Shown: one piece after another, positions 22,236-33,060 of the stretch | How the letters are laid out: the number at the start of each line of letters is the position of its first letter | Numbering within the stretch: position 1 is the stretch's first letter | Assembly (NCBI GenBank): GCA_023935145.1 | Contig: CM043697.1 | Location: 50,280,001 to 50,344,000 of the forward strand | Direction of reading: 5' to 3' | DNA length: 64,000 nt | Source of the DNA: Bretschneidera sinensis | Taxonomy: Eukaryota; Streptophyta; Magnoliopsida; Brassicales; Akaniaceae | Notes under the pieces: generated by a model | Seen by the model: only the letters and a program-made list of their open reading frames with translations | What the model was told of the DNA's origin: nothing | The model's database searches: none | Translations under genes and position numbers: made by a program

Positions 22236-23490
22236 ATGCCCAGATATAGGGACACTTTGGGTAGATTTGCTTGTAGACCTGTGTTAGAGTCAGAAGGCAA
22301 CTTTTAAAACCCTTTGTTTGATAGTCCATCTAGTCCTGAGGAAATGAGTGAACACGAGGATCAACCTAATAGGACCCTTCAGGATTACCTCCACCCTACA
22401 CGCACAACCACACCATCTTGCATCCTATTTCCAGCCAACATTCCCCAACTAGATCTTAGGACAGGGATGATACAGTTACTCCCTACATTTTATGGCATGA
22501 AAAATGAAAACCCGTATGTGCATATTAGAGAGTTTGAGGAAGTAGTCGCAACTTTCCATGATCAAGGCGCAACTGCTGATATTGTGCAACTTAAGTTCTT
22601 TCCTTTTACTTTGAAGGATAGAGCTAAGAGTTGGCTATACTCACTTAGACCACGATCTATTGGGTCGTGGACTGAGATGACTCGAGCCTTCTTTAACAAG
22701 TACTTCCCTCAACATAAGACTAATGCGTTGAAAAGACAAATCTCTACCTTTGCACAAAAGGAAAATAAGACTTTATACCAGTCTTGGGAGAAGTTTAAAG
22801 AGCTGTTAAGTATGTGCCCGCACCATGGGTATGAAAATTAGCGTTTAGTAAGCTATTTCTATGAGGGTCTTACCTATAGAGAACGCCAATTTGTAGAGAT
22901 GATGTGCAATAGGGGATTTCTGCAAAAAGACCCCGATGAGGCTATTGAATACCTCAATGAGCTTACTGAGAAAGCTCATACATGGACTAGACCTAGTGCT
23001 ACTGAAAGCACGAATAGGTCACGACCTGTAGGAAACCCTAGTGGAGGAGGAATATACCATCTTAGGGAAGAGGACAGCCTGAAAGCTAAAGTCGAAATGC
23101 TCACTAGAGAGTTTGATGCATTTAAAACTAAGGGCTCAAAGCAAACATATGTAGCTAATCATGCCGAGTCTTTAGAGCCGTGCTTTGTGTGTGGCGGGAT
23201 AGATCATCTCGCCAAAGAGTGCCCCACATTTTTTGATATGAGAGGGGTGTATGAGGAACAATGTAATGCCTTAGGCATGTACAAGAAGCCTCCTGCACCT
23301 TTCTCTAACACTTATAACCCGGGGTGGCGAAATCACCCCAACTTCAGCTGAAAATCTGAAAACCAGCATGCACAGCCCCCTCGATCATCCTCTGCACCTT
23401 ATCATGCACCTTCAACCTCTAGGAACACTCTAGAAGAAACCTTACAGGTTTTCATAGAGGCACAAGGCAAAACAAACCAAAGGTTTGAGG
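22236..23490 (+). pseudogene. Athila copy A gag
   Basis: Starts MPRYRDTLGRFACRPVLES at 22236. The retrotransposon gag domain follows (VHIREFEEVVATF, LKFFPFTLKDRAKSWLYSL, MTRAFFNKYFP, YQSWEKFKELLSMCPHHG), then a CX2CX4HX4C zinc knuckle (CFVCGGIDHLAKEC, about 23175-23222). Gag forms the particle that packages element RNA in the cytoplasm. The same frame is interrupted by TAA at 22305, TAG at 22839-22841 and TGA at 23349-23351; copy B has leucine, tryptophan and tryptophan there. The gag-pol boundary is not sharp; the frame continues toward the protease. Confidence 0.85.
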
Positions 23491-23504
23491 CATTAATCAC
23501 GCAG

Positions 23505-24440
23505 GTGATGGAAGAGGGTAGAGAAACTAGGAGCCAAGAGTCCAAATTAATGAGCTCCTCGAGTGTGACTGAGCGAGGTAAGTTCCCTTCCCAAGCTCAG
23601 TCCGTATCTCAGGGCCAACATATAGCACAAGAAAATTTGAAAGATGTAAATGCCATTGTGACCCGAAGTGGTAAGTCACTACATATCCCACCAATGAATG
23701 TCTCCGAGGATGTGGAAAAGGGTCAAACTAGTAGTGATACTGAACTGACCAAAGACCCTGAAGTGACCCAAAGTCCTGTTAAGGCACCATACCCTCAAGC
23801 CTTAAGGTCAAACAAGAAAAATCTGGACTTAAACAATGAAATCTTAGAGAACTTAAGGCAAGTGAAACTTAATCTTCCCCTTTTGCATGTGATTAAACAA
23901 ATTCCTACCTATGCAAAAGTTCTCAAAGATTTATGCACAATTAAGAGGAGACACCATGTCAAGAAAACTGCATTCCTAACTGAGCAAGTTAGTGCTTTAA
24001 TTGAGGAAAATTTTTTCCCAAAATACAAGGATCCAGGTTGTCCTACCATTGCTTGCAGCATTGGAAATCATGAGGTTGGACAAGCCTTACTAGATCTAGG
24101 AGCTAGTGTGAACCTGATGCCATTTTCCATTTATATACAGCTAGGTTTAGGGGAAATCAAACCAATCGGTGTAGTGTTACAGTTAGCTGACCGTTCAGTC
24201 AAAGTACCCCGGGGTGTGGTAGAGGATGTGTTGATTCATATTGAAAATTTTAACTATCCTGTTGATTTCCTAATCCTTGATACAACTTCTGTTGTTGACA
24301 CTAACTTGAAAATTCCTTTGATTTTGGGTAGACCTTTCCTTGCTACTGCAAATGCTCTGATTAATCGCTGGAATAGACTCATAAAGCTATCTTTTGGAAA
24401 CATGACCTTAGAAGTGAACATTTTCAATGTTGCAAAATAG
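23505..24440 (+). pseudogene. Athila copy A protease region
   Basis: 311 codons. A linker (VNAIVTRSGKSLHIPPMN) precedes an aspartic-protease domain: GNHEVGQALLDLGASVNLMP at about residues 188-207 carries the DxG active-site motif in the Athila form DLGAS, followed by QLADRSVKVPRGVVEDVLI and IPLILGRPFLATANALI. The protease matures the polyprotein. The frame ends at a TAG (24438-24440) where copy B has CAG, so the stop looks like a C-to-T change rather than a natural end. Confidence 0.85.
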
Positions 24441-24473
24441 CCCGAAGATGAGGATGAAAACCACCAGTTATAT

Positions 24474-26369
24474 ATGCTCGAGTCACTCATCGATGAGGGA
24501 GTTTCCATAACTCATGATTTTGATCCTCTTAAGAATTTTCTTGTTAATTCTGAGATTGATTTATTTGATGATAAAACTAATGTAATTGATGTTTGTGCTA
24601 TTATTGACAGATCTCAGGATTATGGCACCCGCCCATGGCAACCAAGGTTCGAAGAGTTGCCCAAAAGAATCGAAAAACAAATCCCCTCAAGTGTGGCAGC
24701 ACCTAAAGTCGAATTAAAGCCACTACCTAAGGGTGTAAAGCATGCATTTCTCGGTCCAGGTGATACCTTTCCTATCATTATTTCATCTGAATTATCTGAG
24801 ACCCAATGTGAGAAACTGATTCAGACCTTAAATGCACATAAATCAGCCTTAGGATGGAGCATGGCTGATTTGAAGGGAATTAGTCCCCTGATCTGCTCCC
24901 ATAAAATAAATTTGGATGAAGGAACCAGTCCTCGTAGAGACCCTCAACGTAGACTTAACCCCACTATGAAAGAAGTAGTGAAGAATGAAGTACTGAAACT
25001 GTTAGATGCGGGTATTATATACCCCATAGCTGATAGTGAATGGGTAAGTCCTACACAAGTTGTTCCCAAAAAGTCTGGAGTCACTGTGGTAATGAATAAC
25101 CTAGGAGAGTTAGTCCCTACTAAACTTGTGACCGAGTGGCGTATGTGCATTGATTACAGAAAATTAAATGCTGCCACCCGGAAAGACCATTTCCCACTTC
25201 CTTTTATTAATCAAATTCTTAAGCGTGTAGCTGGTCATCCTTTTTATTGTTTCTTAGATGGTTATTCTGGTTATAACCAAATTGAAATTGCATTAGAAGA
25301 CCAGGATAAAACCACTTTCATTTGTCCTTTTGGTACTTATGCTTTTCGTAGAATGCCATTTGGATTGTGTAATGCCCCTGCCACTTTTCAACGTTGTATG
25401 ATGAGCGTTTTTAGTGACATGATTGAAAATTGCATGGAGGTTTTTATGGATGACCTGACTGTTTTTGGATCTTCATTTGATACATGCTTGATGAATTTGA
25501 AAAAAGTATTAATTCGTTGTGAGGAAAAAGAATTGGTCTTAAACTGGGAAAAATTCCATTTCATGGTACCATCCGGCATTGTCTTAGGACATATTGTCTC
25601 TTCTAGAGGAATAGAGGTTGATCAATCTAAGATTGAATTAATCTCTAAATTACCTACGCCTAAGACAATAAAGGATGTGAGATCTTTCCTTGGTCATGTT
25701 GGTTTTTATAGGAGGTTTATACAAAATTTTTCCAACATATCTAGACCACTATGTGCCTTCCTAATTAAAGATGCCCCATTTGAGTGGACTCAAGCTTGTC
25801 AAGAGGCCTTTAAAACACTGATTGGCAAGCTTACTTCAGCACCTATAATACAGTCACCTGATTGGAATTTACCCTTTGAAATCATGTGTGTTGCTAGTGA
25901 CTACGCTGTAGGTGCTGTTCTTGGACAGCGAAGAGAGATAAAACCTTTTGTCATTTACTATGCTAGTAAGACTTTGAATAGTGCTCAGATGAATTACTCC
26001 ACAACTGAAAAAGAATTGCTAGCTGTAGTATTTGCTTTAGATAAATTTCGTGCGTATTTAATTGGTTCTCCTATCCTCATTTTTACAGATCATGCGGCTT
26101 TCAAGTACCTTCTTACAAAGAAGGATGCTAAGGCATGCTTAATACGATGGATCCTACTCCTGCAAGAATTTGACATTACTATCAAGGATAAGAAGGGAGT
26201 GGAGAACGTAGTAGCTAACCATCTCTCAAGGCTCACATTTGAGGACACTTGCGATGACACACCAATTAAGGATGACTTTCCTGAAGAGCATCTACTCTCT
26301 GTTAATTCTTTACTATGGTTTGCTCACATCGTGAATTATTTGGCCACAGGTGCGATACCTATAGATTGA
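24474..26369 (+). pseudogene. Athila copy A reverse transcriptase-RNase H
   Basis: 631 codons open. The RT domain runs from about CSHKINLDEGTSPRRDPQRR through MCIDYRKLNAATRKDHFPLP, FLDGYSGYNQI, RRMPFGLCNAPATFQRCM and the catalytic FMDDLTVFG (YxDD form intact). RNase H follows: CVASDYAVGAVLGQR, with A in the position where copy B has CDASDYAVG, so the first catalytic aspartate is changed; then TEKELLAVVFALDKFRAYL, IFTDHAAFKYL and NVVANHLSRL. These enzymes copy element RNA to DNA. A TGA at 26367 replaces a tryptophan of copy B and cuts off integrase. Confidence 0.88.
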
Positions 26370-27609
26370 AGCGCTCAAGACAAGAGGAAATTCTTGTATG
26401 AGGTATGTAATTTTTACTGGGATGACTCCTATCTTTTCAAGTACTGCCCTGACCAAATTTTGAGGCGTTGCATCCCTAATGAAGAGATTGCCAGCGTCTT
26501 AGAATTTTGTCACTCCCACGCTTGTGGAGGCCACTTTTCAATGAAAAAAACCGCTGCAAAAATTTTGCAGTATGGATTTTATTGGCCTACCTTGTTTAAA
26601 GATGCAAACATCTACTGTCGCTCATGTGAAAGGTGTCAAAAGTTAGGAGCTGTGTCTCGTCGAAATATGATGCTATTAAACCCTATTTTGGTAATTGAAA
26701 TCTTTGATTATTGGGGCATCAATTTTATGGGACCCTTTCCTTCTTCCTTCAGATACCTTTATATCATCGTGGCCATAGATTATGTATCTAAATGGGTAGA
26801 GGCAGCAGCTTGCCAAAGCAATGATAATAGAACAATAATTAAATTTCTTAAAGAAAATGTGTTATCTCGATTAGGTACGCCACGTGCTATAATTAGTGAT
26901 CGAGGTACACATTTTTGCAACCGTTCTTTTGAAGCTTTGATGCGAAAATACGGGGTGTTACATAAAATTTCTACTGTCTATCATCCTCAGACTAGTGGGC
27001 AAGTAGAGCTCGCTAATAGGGAGATTAAGCAAATTCTAGAAAAAAACGGTTAATCCGGATCGCAAGGATTGGTCTTTGAGACTAGTTGATGCGTTTTGGG
27101 CATACTGTATAGCTTTTAAAACTCCCTTAGGTATGTCACCTTATCGACTTGTCTTTGGAAAGCCTTGCCACTTACCTGTAGAGCTCGAGCATCGATCGTA
27201 TTGGGCAATCAAATATTTTAATTTTGATATAGGAGAAGCAGGTAAGCTTCAGAAATATCAATTGACCGAGTTAGAGGAGTTAAGAAACGATGCTTATGAG
27301 AGCTCTAGGATCTATAAGTCTAAAATGAAAATATTCCATGATAAAAATATTTTGAGGAAAACGTTTAAACCTAATGATCGGGTTTTCTTATATGAATCTA
27401 GACTCCATAAGCATTCTGGAAAACTTCGATCGAGGTGGACCGGCCCTTTTGTAGTGAAAACTGTTTTTGAAAATGGGGCGGTAGAAATTGAAGATACTAG
27501 GGATGGTCGAATTTTCAAAGTCAATGGTCAACGACTTAAGATCTTAGTCGATAGACCAGATTCGGAAGTGGAAGACATTTCGCTTATAGATCCAGTCTAT
27601 GCATCCTGA
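26370..27609 (+). pseudogene. Athila copy A integrase
   Basis: An HHCC zinc finger ([18 protein letters not shown] ... CRSCERC) is followed by the core: [10 protein letters not shown], where copy B has WGIDFMG, so the first catalytic aspartate is asparagine; [11 protein letters not shown] with the second aspartate; and [15 protein letters not shown] with the glutamate. One extra A in the A-run at about 27042 shifts the frame (stop at 27051-27053). The remainder continues at 27054-27609: [20 protein letters not shown], the C-terminal [16 protein letters not shown] and ending DPVYAS. Integrase inserts cDNA into the genome; this copy has lost a key residue and its frame. Confidence 0.88.
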
Positions 27610-28460
27610 CCACACAACACAGGTACGTATTTACTTTTATTTTCCTTTCTTTTGTTTTGTAGTTTTGTTTTTTTTTAGTCCATTTTAATGATTAATTTTT
27701 AGTGTGCTAACACCTGGTGGTACACCGCAGTTTCCTTATTTTTGTGTGTTCTATGTTGTAGATTGGATTTTTAACAAGAAGTTGAGCATGCAGTTCAATT
27801 GGTCGTGCATGATTTTTTTTGCTCCACTCACCTTTGGTTAAAAAGGAAGTTTCCTTAATTTTTGCTTTTACATTGAGGACAATGCTTATTTTCAGTTGGA
27901 GGTGGAGGGGGAAACACATTTTTTATAACTGTTGAACTGCTTGGTGTCATCTTTGTGTGTGTCTAGCATGCTTCGTGTTAGCTTTAGAGTTAATTTACAT
28001 GTCAATGATATAAGCTTAATTGAGATAGCAGATAGTATTTAGAAGGAGTTAAATTTTGTTTCGGTTTGAAATTAATTTAAGTATCAATCTTGATTTGGTT
28101 AGAGACTCTAGCTTGTGGTAAGATTGTATGATTAATCGAAAACATTTAGAAAAATTTTATGTGTGATTATTTTGTGAATATTTTTGCGGTCTCGACAAGC
28201 TCTAGAACTTACTTGATAATCACTTGAGGCGAATTCCTAGAATGCACATTACTTAGGATATGATATAGGCCATTTTTGAACCGTTTGAGCCTTTCAAACC
28301 TACCATTGCAATATATATCACTAAGCACCTATTTGAGCCTTTTCTTGAAAAAGAAGCTGAGCCTGGTTTCTTTTAAAAACCCATTCACTCACCCTTATGA
28401 GTGCTATCGTAGAATTCATCTCTTGTCTTCGCTTGAATTGCTAGGGACTAGAAATAAGCT
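27610..28460 (+). other. Athila copy A untranslated region before the 3' LTR
   Basis: No conserved frame and no env-like gene. It matches the ends of the corresponding region of copy B (54415-56037) but lacks a pyrimidine-rich segment of about 0.8 kb that copy B has between about 54480 and 55270. Confidence 0.6.
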
Positions 28461-28472
28461 AGTTGGGGGTTG
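28461..28472 (+). promoter_or_regulatory. Polypurine tract of Athila copy A
   Basis: AGTTGGGGGTTG lies directly against the 3' LTR start. Copy B has the same 12 bases on its minus strand at 54403-54414. Confidence 0.75.
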
Positions 28473-29962
28473 TGATGAGAGTCATAAAATGCTTCTCAAC
28501 AGTGGTTAATTGTTAGCATTTTATGATTGATCTCGATCTTTATTATGCTTTTATGTGTTAATAACTCTAAAGTGATATTATTGGACCACTAACTTATTTC
28601 AGTGTATTTTCAGGTACTTTAAGCTCAAAAGAGGAGGAAAAGTTATCATAGCTTAAAGCACAAAGACTCGAGGCATACTGGAGTGAAGGAATGCTTCCGA
28701 AAGGGCAAGATGGAGGGCTTAAAAAAGCAACAGCTGCTGCCCGCACTGGAAAGGAGTTTCACTAAATTTCCAGAATTTTCCATACAGATAAATCATCTTT
28801 AAAAATTAAAATGTATTGATACAAGGAGAACCAGGAGATGAGCCATATATGCTTAGAAAGATCCGGAAGTCTATTTTCTGAAGAATATTACGGTTTGTCA
28901 AAACGATTTTTCTAGAGAAAGTTATGGCAGTTTAAGTAGACAAAGGTCAGGCTATGCGGACTGTGCGGGATTTCAGCGTGATTTTGAGCTTAAATCTCAC
29001 ATCCCACATTGGTTGGAAAAAACATTTCTATATCCCACATCCCACATTTGATTGGAAACACATTGCACTCATGGTATTTCCCTATAAAATGCCTACTCCA
29101 CTTCAGCTTTGAGGCATTCAATCGGAGCTCATCTGAATATATCAGAGAGTGAATCCAGAGGGCCTTTAGGACGAATCCGAAAGTATAATTTGAATGCAAG
29201 CTGAGGAATCGCCGGAGCTTTCGCTACCGAGGAGGAGATGATCGTTGAGAGGCCGGAGGCAACTCAAGGAAGCATGAGCTCCATGAGCAGCTAGTCTTCA
29301 AGCAAGGCGAAATGATGAATCCCTAGGTGTAGTTGTTCTTATTTCCTTTATTTGATTCAGTTGTAGTTTGATATTATTTTAATTAAATATTGTTATGTTT
29401 TATTCTTTAATTTAATTAGTAGATTTTTATTAGTCCGGTGATTGCATGCTTCTTTTCCATATAAGTTCAGTCATGCTTTTCTTATGTGTATCTGTTTGGG
29501 TGTGATTGAGTCCGGTAGATCTATTTTATAGATTTGTCCATTGCTGTGGTATTGTCGTTAGATATATAGTCGTCTTTTGATAATTTATAAGTTGAGTCAT
29601 GTGTGCATGAAAATAGAGAATAATTCATAACAATTACATTAGGATTTATAGTTGCACTTTAATTGAATATTTTTCGATTGCCTGTTTGGGATGTGAAACT
29701 TGCAATCGAGACAAAAACAACTGAATCAAGTTAGGATTAGAGCAACGAGCCTAGGGAGGATTCCTGGAACCTTGTCATTCTTAATTATATTTCAAACCTA
29801 TTTACACAATTACCCTTTTGCACAATCAAAAACTCAGATTCATTTAATCTTTTATCATTTGTGTTAAGGTTAACACCTTCTTTTGTAATTAACTTGTTTC
29901 CCTGTAGAATCGACACCCCAAAACTATACTACAATAACCGTGTTATGTTTTGGGCGTAATCA
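28473..29962 (+). repeat. 3' LTR of Athila copy A
   Basis: 1490 bp, TGATGAGAG to GTAATCA, matching the 5' LTR throughout. TATA box at 29083-29089, with the USE-like ATCCCACATTT at 29039-29049, again 33 nt apart. Confidence 0.92.
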
Positions 29963-31595
29963 GGTAGGGTAGTTTCTCTCATGATTCTTAATTGCCTAGA
30001 TGCATAAGCTACTACCTTCTTATGCTGCATCAATACACATTCCAACCTTTGATGCGAAGCATCACTATACACTACAAATTCTTCATCTCCTAAAGGAAGT
30101 ACTAATACTAAAGCAGTAGTTAATTTCTCTTTTAACAATCGGACACCCCTCTCACACTCTCCAGACCATTCAAATTTCACTTCTTCCCTAGTCAGTCTGG
30201 TTAAAGGTATTGTAATTATTAAAAAGTTCTAGATAAACCTTCTATAATATCCAGCTAACCCCAAGAAACTTCAAATTTTTGTTACATTAATTGGTTTCTC
30301 TCAATTCAACACTGCTTCAACCTTCTGAGGATCGACTGCTATTCCTTCTCCTGATACTATATGCCCCAAGAAAGTTACCTTATTCAATCATAATTCACAC
30401 TTAGAAAAATTTGCTTACAATTTCTCTTTTAAGAATTTCTAACAGAATCTCTAAGTGTTTCACATGTTCTTCTTCACTTCTAGAATATACTAGGATATTA
30501 TCAATAAATACTACCACGAGTTTATCTAAAAATGGTTTAAACACTCTATTCGTTAAATCCATAAATGCAGCTGAAGTATTAGTTAACCTAAATGGCATCC
30601 CCAAAAATTCATGGTGACTATAACGTGTCTTAAAAACAGTTTTAGGCACATCTTCTTCTTTAATCCTCAATTGATGATGCCTTAATCTCAGGTTTATCTT
30701 AGAAAACACCCTAGGTCTTTGTAATTGTTCAAACATATCATCGATTTTGGGTAAAGGGTATTTATTTTTAATTGTTATCTTATTTAATTATCTGTAGTCT
30801 ATACACAATCTCATTGTACTATCTTTCTTCTTAACAAATAATATTGGGGCTCCCTATGGTGGTATACTAGGACGAATGAATTGTTTATCTAATAATTCTT
30901 GAATTTTTACTTTCATCTCCTTCAACTCAACTGGTGCCATCCTATAAGGTATTATAAAAATAGGTGTAGAACTTGTAATTAAATCAATAGAAAACTCAAT
31001 TTCCTTACTATGTGGCAAACCAAACAACTCTTCAGGAAATACTTCTGAATAATCTTTCACCATTGATATTTCTTCTAGCTTTCTACCTTCCTTACTAAAT
31101 TCTACCACATAAGCTAAGTACTACCCTTCCTCAACCACTTACTAGCTATTAAGGCATAAATAAAACAATTAGAAAGTATCTTACGTTCTCCTTGAAAACT
31201 AAATTCTTCCTACCTAAATATTCTAAAAATTAAATTCTTTCTGAAACAATCAACCCAAACATGATATGCTGACAGCCAATCTATTTCCAGTATCATATCA
31301 AAGTTTATCATATTTAGAGGTAATAGATCTACTTAAAATTCTCTTTCTTCCATACGAATAACACATCTTTGATAATTTTTCTAATCACAATTCTATCTCC
31401 AATAAGAACCTCAACAGTTATATTATGAAATAAAGGATTAGCAGGTGCATCTACAGACTTCATAAAAGAATTAGATGCAAAAGAGTGAGTTACTCCTGGA
31501 TCAATTAATACTTTAGCACATTTATCAAGAATAGATATTGTATCCATTACGACATCAAGTGTAGCTTGGGCCTCTTGCTGGGTAAGTGCATACAC
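29963..31595 (-). pseudogene. Chromovirus protease, reverse transcriptase and start of RNase H
   Basis: Minus strand. 31595-31329 is protease: AKVLIDPGVTHSFASNSFM has DPG instead of the catalytic DSG/DTG. 31108-30854 opens the RT (YSEVFPEELFGLPHSKEIEF, IPYRMAPVELKEMK). 30736-30401 contains [37 protein letters not shown] and [12 protein letters not shown], where the catalytic YxDD is FIDN. 30180-29968 begins RNase H (WSGECERGVRLLKEKL, FVVYSDASHQRLECVLMQ, VVAYASRQL). Athila A interrupts here. Several stops separate the blocks, and two enzymes have lost catalytic residues. Confidence 0.82.
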
Positions 31596-31655
31596 TCTGT
31601 TGTCTCTGGGTTGTGTCTGACTTACATGTCCTCTTTCAGCTATTGCTCTTCAGCC

Positions 31656-33027
31656 TTAAGCTCCACTTTGAAGAATCATTGATCCACCACCTCTACTTGA
31701 CTGTCCTCTCCCAACTCCCCCAGTAGTAACTATATCAAATGGTTTAACCTTCAATGGACAAACCACACCTTTATGTCTACCATCTCCATAAACAAAACAA
31801 ATCAAAGTAGGACAATCCTGAGACAAATGTCCTACTTGATTACACCAATAACATAATCTACTCTCCCTATCAGATATATCATTACCACCTCCTCTTGGTG
31901 GCACACTCCCACCTCTACTAAATCCTCCTACTCCCATAGCTTGTTTTCCAAACTTAAGGGTTACTCCAACTGAACTCTAAGTAACAGAGGTTACTAATCC
32001 ACTCTGCATCTGCTAAGTCTGAATAAATGGTCCTTGTTAAAAATAATGAATCCTCTGAAGTGGACAACCTCTCTGTATCCCTATAATACCACCTCTAACA
32101 CCCTCAGATACACTTCTCTTTAACCACTCCAGATGTCCTCTAGACTCAAATATGTCATTCTCTATCTGAAGCGACATATATATCATTGCAGTATAATTTG
32201 TATGCCTCAAATAAGAGAGTCTAGAACGTATTTCAAAGTTCAAACCATCAAAAAACCTCTTACACTTCTTCTCCTCGATATTTACTAGCTCAAGTACAAG
32301 TCTAGATAAGGATACAAATCTCCCATCATATTGCACCACATTCATCATATTTTGCCTCAACTGAATAAAATCCCACTCCTATTGAGATTTGGATGTATCA
32401 GGAAAATATTTAGCAAATAATACTTTCTTAAACCTACTCTAGGTTAAGGGTTGATCCATATCCATACTCAGCCTAGAGAAGACATCGTCCCACCAATTAG
32501 ATGTCTCACCCTCTAATTGAAAAGACATAAAGATAACTTTCTACTTACCAGTCACTGGTAATAGTACAAATAAACGTTCTACCCATATAATCCACAACTC
32601 TGCTTTAGATGGGTTTTCAGACTCTTTAAAGGATTAGGGTGTCAGTTTAATAAATCTAGAAAACAGTCTCCTTGCATCTCTTGAGAAAAACCACCATCTC
32701 TCCTCTGAACCTCTTGCCTCTTAGGAATCCTCACAAGATATACTACTATGTCTGGATCTGGTCTAACCTGCTCATCCACTCTACACTACAGATTATCAGC
32801 TCTACCCTCTACCTGATTTAATCTATCAAGAGCCTGAGTAAGAGTTTCTCTTAACTCATCTCTTTCAGCTTCATAATTTCTCACTGGACTAGTAGTACCA
32901 AGTGCACTATAAACAGGAACCATAGAATCCACATCAACTTCTACCTCATCTCTTCTAAACAAAAGGGCTCAACACGTCGTCTCTGTCCAACTACCCTAGC
33001 TCTAGGTCTACCATACCCACACGACAT
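31656..33027 (-). pseudogene. Chromovirus gag
   Basis: The frame appears to start at the ATG at 33027 (MSCGYGRPRARVVGQRRR). 32360-32037 carries the conserved gag segment (FVSLSRLVLELVNIEEKKC, FFDGLNFEIRSRL). 31937-31656 holds a zinc knuckle CYWCNQVGHLSQDC (CX2CX4HX4C) between glycine-rich stretches. Many stops lie in 32370-33000. It is the 5' end of the same polyprotein as the block at 29963-31595. Confidence 0.75.
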
Positions 33028-33060
33028 CCTCAAACCTACATCAAAATAATTTATTTTAGA

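Larger units (their letters stand above)
20537..29962 (+). mobile_element. Athila-like Ty3/gypsy retrotransposon, copy A
   Basis: 9426 bp with both LTRs, a primer-binding site, gag-pol and a polypurine tract. Perfect target duplications GGTAG flank it at 20532-20536 and 29963-29967. It sits inside the chromovirus pol gene: reading across its removal restores continuous RNase H homology. The gag, protease, RT and integrase motifs and the GGCGCCGTT primer site are those of the Athila lineage, which lacks a chromodomain. No env-like frame lies between pol (ends 27609) and the 3' LTR; compared with copy B, about 0.8 kb is missing there. Five stops, a frameshift and a lost integrase aspartate show it is dead. 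Confidence 0.92.
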
